Positions 1 through 12,968 of a DNA stretch of 64,000 nt are shown piece after piece. The notes beneath the pieces are model-generated. The model saw nothing but the letters and a program-made list of their open reading frames with translations. It had not been told where the DNA came from and searched no databases. The stretch is from Fratercula arctica. Lineage: Eukaryota > Chordata > Aves > Charadriiformes > Alcidae. Both the position numbers and the translations under genes were made by a program. Each line of letters opens with the position of its first letter. The first letter of the stretch is position 1. The stretch is taken from NCBI GenBank assembly GCA_947846985.1, contig CANTUZ010000001.1, positions 147,528,447 to 147,592,446 on the forward strand, in the 5' to 3' direction.

Positions 1-99
1 AAGGAAAGAATTAAATAACTGATAACGGGGTAGGGAAGTAGCTAGTATTTAGAATAAACTGTCATTAGACTGAGAAGTAAGATGAAATTGATAGCCTTT

Positions 100-605
100 A
101 AGTACTATATCCAGCTCTGGGGCCCACAACATAAGAAGGACATGGACCTGTTGGAGGAAGTCCAGAGGAGGGTCACAAAGATGATGAGAGGGCTGGAGCA
201 CCTCTCCTGTGAAGACAGGCTGAGAGAGTTGGGCTTGTTTGGCCTGGAGAAAAGAAGGCTCCAGGGAGACCTTATAGCAGCCTTCCAGTACTTAATGGGG
301 GCCTACAGGAGAGATGGGGAGGGACTCTCTATCAGGGAGTGCAGTGACAGGATGAGGGGTAATGGTTTTAAACTGGAAAAGGGTAGATTTAGATTAGATA
401 TTAGGAAGAAATTCTTTGAGTGTGGTGAGACACTGGCACAGGTTTCCCAGAGAAGCTGCGGATGCCCCATCCCTGAAAGTGTTGAAGGCCAGGTTGGATG
501 GGGATTTTGAGCAACTTGGTCTGATGGGAGGTGTCCCTGCCCATGGCAGGGGGGTGGAACTAGATGATCTTTAAGGTCCCTTCCAATCCAAATTTGATTT
601 TCTAG
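100..605 (+). mobile_element. CR1 LINE, 3' end
   Basis: 5'-truncated CR1 fragment covering the end of the second ORF and the 3' UTR. Hallmarks are the CAGCTCTGGGGCCC start region, ACCTGTTGGAGGAAGTCCAG, GAGAGTTGGGCTTGTTTGG, TCCCTGCCCATGGCAGGG and GGTCCCTTCCAA near the 3' terminus. The 142-codon open frame starting at 82 is this repeat, not a host gene. It is relatively young, with few changes from other CR1 copies here. Confidence 0.93.
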
Positions 606-901
606 ACTGCAGAAGCTTCTAGAAAGTAACTTGGATATGTGAAAGTGTCATTTTCTCCAAATCTTGCCAGCTATCTTAGCTTTCAGCTGTGATCTGTGAT
701 TTCAATGGGTGGTGGCAGTAGTGATTTTTTTTTAATTCCAACTGCAGAAATGAAAGAGCTCACCATTTATCCTTGTAAATAGGTGATTAGTGTTTCATGA
801 TTACTATGTGGCATTGTATGAATTCATGCACAAATTTGAAGTGTAGCAGCAAACAAATGCTTGAACACACTGAAACAACACAATAGACATTTATCCCAAG
901 G
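606..901. other. Spacer without recognisable feature
   Basis: AT-rich unique sequence between a CR1 copy and an LTR. Nothing supportable seen. Confidence 0.6.
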
Positions 902-1263
902 AGTCCTGGTTCCGGCGGGGACAGGGTTAATTCTCCCCAGGCTCCGGCAGGGACACAGGTATTGTATCCCATAGGAGCCATGCCCACTCTGAGCTGCCGG
1001 GGGAGGGGGGCAGGAAGTCGCTGCTTGGAGCGGGCGGGGCCGTCCCTGTTCTGGTCCGTGAGCGGCGGTTCCGTAATCGTGCTTGTATATTCCTCTATCC
1101 GTGTTATTGTTGTTGTTTTCTTGTTCCCTTTGCTGTTCTGTTAAACTGCCTTTGTCTCAACCCACGAGTTTTTCCTTTTTTTCTTCTGATTCTTCTCCAT
1201 ATTGGGGAAGCCCCAGAGAGCGGCACGTGGTTCTTTGTTGCCGTCTCAGGCCAAACCGCGACA
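902..1263 (+). mobile_element. Solo LTR, avian ERVL type, internally shortened
   Basis: Starts with a variant of the TCCTGGTT...GGGTTAATT opening and ends CCAAACCGCGACA, both characteristic of avian ERVL LTRs. A CAACCCACGAGTTTTTCC block and a pyrimidine-rich CTTCTGATTCTTCTCC block sit before the end. It is flanked by near-identical 5-bp target duplications (caagg at 897-901, caagt at 1264-1268), the length expected for ERVL. At 362 bp it lacks part of the usual middle. No internal retroviral genes are adjacent. Confidence 0.82.
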
Positions 1264-3520
1264 CAAGTGAAGTATGAATGCAGGTATGCTTATCAAACTT
1301 GCCATCACCGTCACGGACACCCAGCCACAGTCCTAATTAGTGCATTGAGGAAGGTCTAACACCTTTCCAGAATTTTAAACAGAAGTAGTCTCTGTTCCTC
1401 AAAAAGGGAAAAGGTCAATTGTTGACTCTGCCATAAAAGCTTAAGGGAAAGACTTGAACTTAACAAAAAGTGTTGCACTGTTTCTATTTTACATAAGAAA
1501 TAATTTGGCCTATCTATCTAGATTGCGATATGTACCGACACAAAGAGATTTAAACTCAGCAGTTCATCATTAGCTGCTGCCAATTAAAAACAAAACACCC
1601 CCACCCCATAATACAGCAAAATAATTACTGTTAATAATAGTCTAAAATAATCATTCAAACAAAAGACATGACCTAGTAATGTCTACAGGGAGATCTACAA
1701 TGAAAAATTAATTTTTAATCCAATCAGCCTACACTTTGGCCAAAAAAAATTAATCACACAAACTGTTGAGGGTATCTTAGATACTTGCCACTGCTTACAC
1801 AACAAAAATGAACAAGCTATTACTATTTTAATCTTCTAACATAGTTCTACAAAATTCTCAGGAATATGTAGTTTGTATCCTGTTCGTAACTAAGCACCAT
1901 GCGTAAGTTAAGATGGTGCAATGAAGTACAATGAAGGACTTTTTTTTTTTTGAAGGGATGGATTCTTCAAAGAGTAAATTTTTGCAAACTGATGAGGAAG
2001 TCTTTACAGTCATTAGAAGGATTACAGGATGTTGGCATTTGGAAACCTCAGTGGATTAATTATTAAACAATGAAAACTACACAAGGTCAAAATAAGAAGG
2101 TAATGCAGAAAAATATATTTAGCCAGTACAACTAATTCAAAGTATAAAAATCATAAACTGAGTTCAAAAAAAGAAAAAAAAAAAAGAAATATAGGGGTGG
2201 GCTATAAGACCAAGTTCTTTCCTTCTCATTCGGCATTTAGCTTCAGAACTTCTAAATCTGCTTTGTCAACACAGAAAATTATTGACAAACTCAAGGAAGC
2301 CAACAATTGGGAATTCTCACAGATTTTGGAGGATCTACAATAACCACTAATGAGATAAAATGGTCTAAATGGTCTTATTTATTAGCTGCAGGGAAGACAA
2401 TTAGATTAATTTGTTAGTATAGTCAGTTAATATGATATTGCATACAACGTCAGGCATTTAATTTTGCACAATAGGTCTTTCTATACTGAAGGACTAAATT
2501 TTCTTAGTAAGTATATCTGGTTATAACACAATCTTTGTAGTTTTCTTCTGGCTTTTTTCATTATTATTTCTCTACAAAACACAGAAATTCACATCTCACC
2601 CAGCAATCAGCTTCTGTTTCAACTGCAGCACCTTTAATTCCTGTAATCTTAAAATCTGCTCTACATCTTGCGTTTCTCCTACGGCCTTCTGTTAAAATGA
2701 GTGGTAATTGTGTTTAGCTGAATAACAATTTTGTGGTCAGTTCAAGTGGGTGCTAGGTTAAAGACAACTTCATCATATAGCAATGTTTGATTTCAATCCC
2801 AGTTTCCAGAATTTCATGGCTACAGAGTATAGTCAGCCCAGGGTTATCTCAGTACCTCCTAAACCTTGCATTCAAGTGATCTAAAGCCCTTCTTTGCTAA
2901 CAGTCCTTTAAAAAAAAAACTTAGTTCCAATAGTTTGCTCAAAATAGCTCACTCTATTTCCATAAAAATCATCATCAAAACACCACAAGCGAATGCTACA
3001 GAGACCCTAATTGAATTGGTTAAGTCATCAACTTTAAAACTGTACATTTCATTATGGTTCCATCTTGACTAATCATTCTCCCAGGACTTCCAAAAGCTCA
3101 TTTAGTGGGACTTTAGTAAGTGTTACAGAAGTTCTGGAAATGTGAAACAAAGTGTTTCACAAGTGTCTTTTGCTACAGAGATATCAAAGTCATCCTGGAA
3201 AGGTTCCTGAATGCTGTATAAATCAAATGCACTCCAATTGCATGGATGTGGGCTTACACACAATGGTTATTCAAATAGCTTTGATTTAAACTTCATTGTG
3301 TGGCTGTCAGTGTTTGTAAACTCCACAACTTGTGTAGAATATTCCAAATACTTGTAGCAATATGTAATGGGTGGTTTTCTGAATATGTGCCCTCCAAAGT
3401 CCTTAAATGCAGTGGAAACAAGTAGTACAATAGGTGAAATGACAGGCAGCAAAGTTGAGAGCATTATTTGATTTGAGGGATAATGCAGTAAGGTAAGATT
3501 TGAATCAATATTGTATATTT
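1264..3520. other. AT-rich unique sequence
   Basis: No coding potential beyond short chance frames. Contains an A-rich stretch (2166-2190) and short homopolymers only. By position it is probably CACNA1C first-intron sequence. Confidence 0.55.
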
Positions 3521-3696
3521 CATACATACATATATAATATATATGTATATTATGTATGTATATAGTATATATGTATATTTTTATATATTATATATGTATA
3601 TTATATATAAATATACATATATAATATATACCATATAAACATATATAATATACAATATATATTATATATGTATATATAATATACAATATATATATG
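3521..3696. repeat. AT/ATGT microsatellite tract
   Basis: About 175 bp composed almost entirely of TA, TATG and CATA steps, with interrupted palindromic blocks. It is expected to be length-polymorphic and able to extrude cruciforms. Confidence 0.92.
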
Positions 3697-4051
3697 AGAT
3701 GTTTGTTATGTTTTGCAGTTTCTCAAAAAAAATCAGTAGCTTTAGAAGAGGAGAAAAAAATGTTATATGTTATTTAATCTACCCCTCCAGCACGCAATCA
3801 GAACAGTTTGTTTATGTCTCCTCTTTCGTTTCTTCCCATCTTTGCTTAAACATGCAGGCAAACAAAATGAAACAAATAAACAGCTCTAAAATCTTTACTT
3901 ACTACTTCCACATGTTCTGAAGGAGTTATTTATATTTCCTTAACATAAATAGTTAAGAGTTCAGTTATTTTATAATGCCATTGATGTGTATACCAGTTTA
4001 TGAGTTGCCTCTCAAAAGCTCCATGAGACAAGAATGACCAAGATAAGCTCC

Positions 4052-4160
4052 TAACACACACACACAAGAAGAAACTAACAAACAAACAAAAAACATGCCA
4101 CAACAACAACAAGAAACAACAACAACAAAAAACCCACAAACCAACAACAATAAAAAAGAA
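4052..4160. repeat. CA then CAAA/CAA low-complexity tract
   Basis: A short (CA)n run followed by interrupted CAAA and CAA repeats, A-rich on the + strand. It could be a decayed retroposon tail, but no body is recognisable on either side. Confidence 0.75.
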
Positions 4161-5079
4161 GGCAGGTTTTTTTAATCTAAAAGAAATGCATCACAAGAAG
4201 TAAGCTTTCCAGATCAGGTTTAATATCCTCTTTGATTTAGGGTGAGAGTAAGCGAGAACTACAGGAAGACCACCTTTTGCTGGAACTTAAAATAGTAACA
4301 GTTTTACACTGAGAGGAAAATTTGCTTTCTCACCAGCTGATCAAGACTACACTATTCTGCAAAGTAACAAATTAGGTGGGTTTCAGAATAGGTTACATCG
4401 GAGGCTGAGGCTGCTTGAGCTGTTATTCATAACTCACCCTTCTTCAGAGCACCATGGAATTTTTCACTTTATTTAATTTCCTCTTCCACACTATGGGAAG
4501 AAAAACTAATCATTTTTTAATTTAAAAAAAAAAAAAAAGGAAAGTTCATGTCAATTACACATATAGCAAGCATATGCAATTGTATCATTCCATTCCTTAC
4601 CATTACCCCTCCTTCCTGACCTGTTCTCCTCACTTTTCTGCCTTGTTTTCTTAAATCAGGAAAAAACAGGAGTTGTAAAGAACTTGGGCCTTGATCCTGA
4701 TCCAGAATTTTGGACATTAAACCAATAAACGGATAAAATACAATAATACTTATCGTAAGTAATCTTATAAATTGGGAAAACAGAATAAATGTCTGACCTG
4801 ATGTCCACAAGCAACAAGCTGTAAAGATAACAGAAGAGGTCACACTTCCCCCTTTTTTCTCTGATTGCCTTTCCAGGAGATGTCATTTGTATCTCATTTA
4901 CTTGTGTTTCCATGAGACAATCTGAGTCTTCTGACATAAGAAGACAACTGTGTGAGTGAAAGCAAGATGAATATTTCAGATCTAGCTCCTTAATGACTAA
5001 ATCCCTGAAGAAGTCTCTCTATCCCATTCCTTAGTTTCTTGTTCTAGACTTCCACAGCAAAACAAAGCCAGGCTCTTTA
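4161..5079. other. Unique sequence
   Basis: Nothing supportable apart from an oligo-A run near 4525-4538. Confidence 0.5.
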
Positions 5080-5345
5080 CCACGGAGACATGTGACAATG
5101 GTCATAAACTAAAACACAGGATGGTCCAACTTGACATAAAGAAAACTGTTTTTCACCCTGAGAGCTGTCAGGCACTGGACCAAGTTTCTCAGAAGGGCAT
5201 CTGAGAAAATTATGCATTTGGAGATATTCAAAGTCAACTGGACAAAACCCTAAGCAACCTGGTCCCTGTTTCAAGCAGGAGACCTCCTGTTTCAAGTAGG
5301 TGACATCCTGAGGTCCCTTACAACATAAGTTGTTTTGTTTCCAAG
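5080..5345 (+). mobile_element. Decayed CR1 3' fragment
   Basis: Shows an ordered CR1-like series: GAAAACTGTTTTTCACCCTGAGAG, then a GGCACTGGACCAAGTTTCTC segment, GATATTCAAAG-CAACTGGACA, AGCAACCTGGTCC, and a final TGAGGTCCCTTACAACAT. It is far more diverged than the copy at 100-605 and includes an internal 21-bp duplication (about 5263-5305). Confidence 0.75.
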
Positions 5346-8300
5346 ACTGAAATTCCACAATTTTTATGAGACTTTGCTGGTGTTTCTTTTATTGTAATCA
5401 GTATAAAATGTCTTGATATACTGCAATTATGAAACAAGAGTAGGTGAAACAAAACTGTTCATTCACTTTCAGCTGTACTTTACCATCTTCCTTTAGTCTG
5501 GAGGGTACTTCTCTTGCTTCAAAGGGACAAAAAAAGCTCAAGATCTTACTCAGTTCCATCTGTATCGTCGTAATGCAAAAGGCTTGATCATTCTGTTATT
5601 TAACTGAGTAACTGTTGGACAGAAACAAGGATTCTAAATTTTTTTCCTCTTCAGTCTCATAGGAGAGTCTCTGACTTTTACAATTACTGTATCATCTGCT
5701 GCCATCTCCTGAAGAAACACAGTTTGAACTTTGGAGGAAGGCAAGAAAATGGAGGTATGGACATTCTAAGCTTTCTACTGGTCAGTGCTGCCTGTCAATC
5801 TCAAAGGAAACGTGTAGCCTGCAAGTTCCAGGCTGGTAGAGTTTGAGAATGTAGTAAATGAATATTTAAATAATTTAGGACTATAACATCACTCTGATTC
5901 CATTTCTCTTTCATTCAAGTCTGTAGTGTTTATGGCAATTGCTACCACGCACAACAGGGGCTGCTGGTTTTCACTGCAGCCTGAGGAAGAAACTCTTATC
6001 AGCAGAAGCACAACAGTGGAGCTTATGCAGTATATAGCAGAGCAGATTCACAGTACATGGGCTGCACAAAGAGTACCTGATTTAATAAGACATGTGGCTG
6101 TTGTTCTAACATGAATAGGCACAGACTTGTGCCCAGGGGATGGACTGACAGATTCATGTTTTGAATATCTGTATTTAGGTGTACATTACTATACTGCTGT
6201 TTTGCAGCCTAACTGATGTTTTGACTTGAAAGACATCAGTTAATTGAAGAAGGAAGAAACCAGAAAGGAAATTCTGTTCTCAAAAGAAAACAGGTTGATA
6301 GAAGAAGAATGCTACACAGAAAGCAAACAAACAAACAACAAACAAACAAAAAATCCTGCTTAGCCCAGTGACCCAAAGACATGACAGTAAGATCATCCTG
6401 TCCACAGCCTGAAATGACTCCATATCTATACTTACACAAGTCTTCCTTTTTGTGCTACTCTAGTGTATCAGATAGCTTCAGTTTACCAGAAATAAAACTA
6501 CAGAAATAGATTTATAACCATATATAAACAATTTTTTCTTCTGTGCTCCTCCAGTTTTAAAAAATAATTATAAAATCATACGGCTATTTTTAAACTAGAT
6601 TTTTGCAGCTTAACTGTCCTAGCACATCAAAACAATGTAGTCATCAAGAGAGTTACAAAGATAGAGGAACAAGCACACTATGAAAGAATGGCAGATGGTA
6701 TTATTGTCAAAATGGAAACGGGCTCATGGTCAGGTCTAATCATTCATTGAAAGCTACATCATGCCTGAACTTTCACACAGGAAGAGCACATGGCTTAAAC
6801 CTGTTCAGTGAATTTATTTTACAAATATTCTATTGGTGAATGACAATCAGAATCCAGACATGCTCCCTAGTGCATGGGAAATCCCCATACTTTTCAGGGG
6901 AAGTAAATAAATGTATTTGCTAAGACCAAACTTATTTCCAGTGAAGCTGTTGAATCTGACAAGATCTCAGACAAGAATTATACTGATGTAGGTCAATCAG
7001 TTTTACCAAACTACTCCCAAGTTACATTATTATAAATGAGATCAGGATGCCAGTTAGTCTTCAATGGAAGTAAAATCTAACCCATAAAGATGCGTCTGCA
7101 TGTCAGTATTCAGCAAAATGGAAGTGATGAATCACACTCTTGCCCTAAGAGTGACACAAAGGAGCAATCAGCTTGAGCTGATGTTCTGGCACTAGTTAAG
7201 AACATACTCGTGACTCCCCATGCTCTACCTTTCTCAGTCCTTGCGATGAAGCTCCTATAGTCTGCAGCAGCATCAAATACAGTCACTGACGATATTCAGA
7301 GCGCCTTGCATCCAAAAAACTTCAGAGCACACAAAAATTGTTTAAAAATAATTTTACTAGTCACAAAGATAGAATTGACATTTGAGTGAAAGCTTCATTT
7401 TGAATTAACACCACACCATACTTTGAGACTGGGATTGAAAAATGCCATGTGAAATTATTTAGCTATTGTAAGAATTTTGTCAGAATATAATTATAAGAAC
7501 AGGAAATTATCTTGGTCCTCTGAACTTTACCAAAAGGTTCAGTGAGCTCTACAATGACCATAAATTGTTGAGCTATCAGATGTATGTTAAAGTTACAGAA
7601 AGGTAGCATACTAGGCAGCACAGTGAAACCCAAAGCATATAGTTTTGTTGGCTCAGTACTTATTCCAGGAGAAGAATGCAATCTGCTCATTAGCTTTACT
7701 ACATCTGGTGTCACCCTGAATTCTACTTGAAGTCTCATTCGATTAATAACTATGACTGATTTTGCTTATTTTGCAAGAGTTCAATTCCCGGTAATATGGC
7801 AAGGAGAGCAATTAAAAGCTGGACTACTCTAGAGTACAGAACAAAATTATAATGCTTACATAGCATTTTTAATTCTTTAAAGCATTGCAAAGCATGGGCT
7901 AATTAATCTTTGGAGCACCTATGAAGACAGAGAATAAGATCTTGTTCTTTATGCTCAGATTCAACCAGACTAAATTGCAAGGATCTTGGAAACTTTGCTT
8001 GTAGCAAACCCATACTTATGGAGGTAAGATCAAACGTAATTTCAAATAAAGCAAGGGTATGCGGTCAATTATGTGTTAGGAAATAAAAAGATGAGTAGGT
8101 GGCTGCCTAGCACTATTCCTACATGCTAACATTCCTCTCTCTATCCATAAATACCTCTGAGAATAAATGTTAAATGGACCCTCACAGAAGAGTATATTCC
8201 TTCATCTCAGTAGTTAAAAAAAAATTTGTGTTTTTTAAAAGAAAACTTAAGTTCTGTATCAGCTTCCACCTGCTTTTTGTTTTTCTTCGTATACTTAGTG

Positions 8301-9289
8301 CTCTAGTATACAAATATTCTTTTCTTAATAGATAAACCAATACAGTTAGAAGTATTAGGTTTTTGAAAGGCAAAATGAATGGTAGACCATGGGGAGTCAA
8401 GAGTAAGGGGTAAAAGGTAAATCACAATTTACTTCCAATTAATTTTCTGTTTCATGTCAGCCATGACTAAAGGATACTGGCCATCATTTCCAAGCTGGTG
8501 GAGCCAGATGGTGTGATGTGATACAGTTAATATTAATGGTTGCATGCTGCCTTCTCTTGACTAATCAAGAGTGCTGCTTCATGCTTTTTTGGGGGAGAGG
8601 GGTGCGAGCCAAGGAGATCCGTCATTCTAAGGAAACATGAAGCAGGAATTTCTCTTTGTTCAGACAGGCTTTGTTGTCTATAGTTGGTACCAAAAGTTTT
8701 AGGCAGACTTTTTTTCTTTAAATTTTTATTTGATAGTGTTGTCCCAGTACTGGGAATATTTTCAAATATTGGAGAATGTGGAGCAAAACCCCTCAACAAA
8801 ACACATTCAAATTTTTGATTTGGAGATGTGGATAATTGCTCTGAGGGCACTTCTTTCCCCCCCAAGTGTGCTCTAGGATAGTATTTGAAAAGTCAAAGCA
8901 GTAACGCACGACAGTTAGTCATTTTACTCCCTATCACAGTTTAGCATTTTACAAAGAACGTGGAAGAGTTTGTTTCATTGAGCTGAAAAATACCACAGTA
9001 TATTACATTCTTTGCCTGAGCCTTAAAATAAAAACAAAGGATACTTTTTTACTCTTTCAATCCCATCAATATATGATTTCTCAAATCAGGAAGCATTTCC
9101 AAATAACCCAAATTTGGATACACTTTTGATGCTGGAGCACTAATGATTGCCAACACCTTAATATCATTTGGGCCACACCCTGCAGTATTTGACATTCATT
9201 CAGGTAAAGCGTTAATTGACCTAAATAGTGACTTCAAATCAATAATGACTTCAGGATTCCACATATTGTTGCTTTTCATTTTTCAGTAA

Positions 9290-9334
9290 GGATGGATTTT
9301 GAAAGTCTATGGGATGGATTTTGAAAAGTCTATG
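9290..9334. repeat. 22/23-bp tandem duplication
   Basis: Two adjacent copies of GGATGGATTTTGAAA(A)GTCTATG differing by a single inserted A. A recent local duplication. Confidence 0.85.
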
Positions 9335-11489
9335 TAATCTTCTCATAGGCAATTAAGGAAACTTTTGATCCTAAATAATCCATTTTTTAATTTTAATCTG
9401 TTCTAGAACACATTTTCATCCTAATTTATAGCACTTTGTTGCTGATAGATGGGAATCCCGTCTTCTCATAGTAAGCAAAATTATCTTTCTACTATCACTT
9501 GCTTCTGCTTTAATTTGAAAGATCTAATTTCTATGGCGTATGTTCTGATACTCAGTATATTTTCATCTTTAAAAACCAGTAATTCAACTATTTGTCTTTG
9601 CAACCTCTAAAAAATACAAAACCTTTTTTTTTTTCTTTATAACATTTAGTAACAAAAACACTCCAAAACCTAGACTGGAAGAAAGTATTTTCAGCTAAAT
9701 TACATTATCAAATTTCATGCGATTTCTATTAATAATATAAACTAAAATCTGGTTTTGTTTTTCATACTGAAGTGGTACATCTGATCTTCTCAGGCACAAA
9801 TGCTATTTTTAAATAAAAAACTGCTTCTATAAATATTTCAGCTTTAAACACTCATAATTCAGTTTTTCTTTTTTTACATCTAGAACTGCAGCAGGGCCTT
9901 GGAGAGGTTAAACAACTACAAAAAAATGCATATCCACATAATGACTGCTAGTAGCATTTCCCCATGTTCAAAGCAGACTGTCCATAATTTAGAGGACAAG
10001 ACAAGGTCACTAATAAACATCAGTGAACTGTGTCTGCTTTTGCAAGTTCCACATAAAAATAGTGCATCCCTAGGAACACAAACCAGACAGAATAGATTGG
10101 TTGAATTCACATCAGAACACACATAAACACGAGAAACTAATAATCTTTTGATGATTAGCAACAGGCTCTGACTCAATTATTTTGCAACACTAGCAGCCCT
10201 GTCCTTTGTATAGGGTTAAAAAAAAAAGGAAAAAAAAGTTGTTTTGTAACTTTAAACAATTAGAACTAATGCTAGAGCCAAATTCAGCTTATCATAGACA
10301 AAAGTAAAAGACTGCATTTGAACTGTTATGGCTTGCACATCTGGCAGAATTGAACCTGAAAAACTACACTGCACATCACAAATGCGTCACCAATTGAATT
10401 ATTGTCTCCCACCAGAAAGCATGCATACAAAGATGTTTTCCATCACCTCATTTCTTCTGAATGTAAGAAGTGATTCCAGGAGGGACTGTGGGTACCACTT
10501 ACCTGCAGCTATCTGTGTCAAAGAATATCTACCAAAGCAAAAAGCACTCTGCACTCTCCTAAGTAAACTATCTTCAGCTCTGAAAGGAAAAAACACCTAC
10601 CAAGTGAACCAAGCCATGAGTTACAAGGTTGGGGAAAACCACTGGGTGATCATGAACTCACCAAGTAAAATGTCAGCCTATGAAGGGCCAACATCCGGAA
10701 GTTGCTACAAGTGGTACATAAAGGTGCTCCTGAATCATCTACTGCCATAATAACAAAACATTGAGGAAGACAGTGTGGTCATCCTTAATACCCAAGTGAC
10801 AACAACTGTTAATCAGAGAAAGATCAATGACCTCTGAATTACTCAAGAACTTTGTTATTACAGATACTTTCTCTTATCCAGTAGCTTACTAAACACATGA
10901 AAACTGTTCAAGTTCCAAAGGATATGCCAGAGTGTATCTTAAAATACACTGTATTTGAATAAAAGAGATCTACCAGCTGTCCCTTTTTCCCCCCACCCAA
11001 AAAAAAAAGAATGCATGACATATTTTATTTTTGCTTCTTCAGTACTTGGCACTATTTAAGGTATCATAATGCATTGCATCTTCTTCTTCTTAGTTTTCAT
11101 TCACTACTTTCTTCTTAGTTTTTCATTGTTATTTAACTTCCTGGGTTCAGGTCACATTTTAAGTACCATAAAGAGAGAAAGACAATTTCTTCCTTAATAT
11201 CGGTTTCAAGACATATCTTGACTTAGCCAAGCTGTCATGTCCTCCACCCTTTACTTCACAGCCATCACATACAGTTAGTAAGGATGTTTGTACTGACATC
11301 TCTCTGTCTTTCCCCTCCATCTGTGAGGCACTGTGGAAGCTAGTGTGTTCCCAGCTGAGGGTGGGAGGGAGTAGATTTGTAAGTGCAGGGTAATTTATTA
11401 TTGAAACTTGCAGAAAGTGAAAGAAACACCTCACATCTCCTACCTAACTTCTAGTTGTACCTCTGCCTAGGTATATTCCTGCCCCTACT

Positions 11490-11526
11490 CCCCCCCCGCC
11501 CCCCCCCCCCCCCCAAAAAAAAAAAA
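11490..11526. repeat. Poly-C (interrupted once) joined to poly-A
   Basis: 24 cytosines with one G (at 11498), directly followed by 12 adenines. The - strand carries a long G run able to form quadruplexes. Confidence 0.9.
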
Positions 11527-12941
11527 TTAGCCTTTTGTAACACTATGAATCAAATTGATCTTTCTCTCTCCTCTATGGTCTGTGTTCCTCTCCTGAAAGA
11601 TTCTCATCTCCATGTTCCACAGGGAAAGACAGCAACAGGGAGACACAGTTACAAGAATGAAACCTGATCATGACGTGCATGTGGCTTTCTATAACTACAC
11701 CTAAGCTTCACATGAGGACATGAAGTCTTCCTGCTAACCTCAGGTAGAAAAGGTCTGACTTACAGTAAAAGTTTTATGGATTTTTGGAAGTAATGAAAGA
11801 CCTGGGAGAACACAAAGCTGCAAACAGTTTTAATCTTCAGGTAAAATTTCTCATGACAGGATGCAGTGTGCATCACGATTTCTTTGTATTACTTTTCCCA
11901 AACACCCACCACTTCATCTCACTCTCCAAGACTGAATTTTGACTTATCTGTTTCATATATTTTGCTAATACCATACAGGCATTTAGATAAACAGTGACAG
12001 GGGAAAGCTACATGCAAGTAGGCCTCCCTTCCTCAGATTAGAAAACTAATGATCAGAAAAAAAGATTTTTCAGAAAAGTAACATACATCCTAAAAACCTC
12101 TGAAGAAGACTGAGGATGATTTGGGAAAAATAGTGTCCCTGTAGATGCTAATAATTCACTGACATCTCAGTGAGGGTAACTGCATCATTTACATGCAGTA
12201 CTGGCAATATTTTTACTGGTAAACTTTCTGAATACTGGAAATATTTTTGAAAAAAAATTCTCATTATTTCATCACTGGCAGAAAACTGTCCAGACAGATG
12301 ATGTATTAGGTCTCTTCAGAGATATTGCATTAATATGGGCAAATCCTTGGTTGTAAAGAGGTTAATAACTTCACCAAACTACATGAGATAAAGAACTACC
12401 GAGAGGTGCATAAGAAATAAAAGGTGGAAGTAATTACGAATGAAGAATGATGCTGATCATCATAATAAGAATGAAAAGCAGAAGACAAACAAACAGTATC
12501 AGTGTTGACTTTTTAAAACTATTTCTAAAAGATGCAGGCCTATGACTAAAATACATTAAAGATTTTTCCTCATGCAAAATTTTGCTTGATAATGTCCATT
12601 TAATTTGCAGTCAATGGACTCTTTATTTAAAGAAAGGGCACCAAGGGAGTCCTCTCTTAGGAGCTATCCAGAATTATTTCCAAGTCAGTCTGTGTGTTGA
12701 CAAGTGCTTTTCTAGACAACAAGATGTCACAGGTGTTCATGGTTTTCCACTAACCAGTCCAAAATGACAGAAGCAAATATCTAAAATACTTGTTGATTCA
12801 ACGACCAGGCACCTGGACAGGACATGCAGAGCATTACCTACAAAGAAACATGGTGGTAAAAAAAAAATTTATAGATTCTTGTCACTAAACAAGACTTTGT
12901 GACTATGCAAGTAACAATAAGAGAACTAATTCAAAACTCAT

Positions 12942-12968
12942 TGAAGTCAATGAGTCACATTGACTTCA
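12942..12968. repeat. Perfect 11-bp inverted repeat, 5-nt loop
   Basis: TGAAGTCAATG, AGTCA, CATTGACTTCA. The arms are exact reverse complements. The arm motif resembles a sequence word common in old amniote repeats. Confidence 0.8.

Noticed and set aside
82..510. 142-codon open frame at the window start
   Set aside because: It is the antiquated coding tail of a CR1 LINE; near-identical sequence recurs inverted at 14354-14888 and 59470-60050.
10328..10750. 140-codon open frame
   Set aside because: No domain, no signal, no repeat match that I recognise; a frame of this length is expected occasionally by chance in 64 kb.
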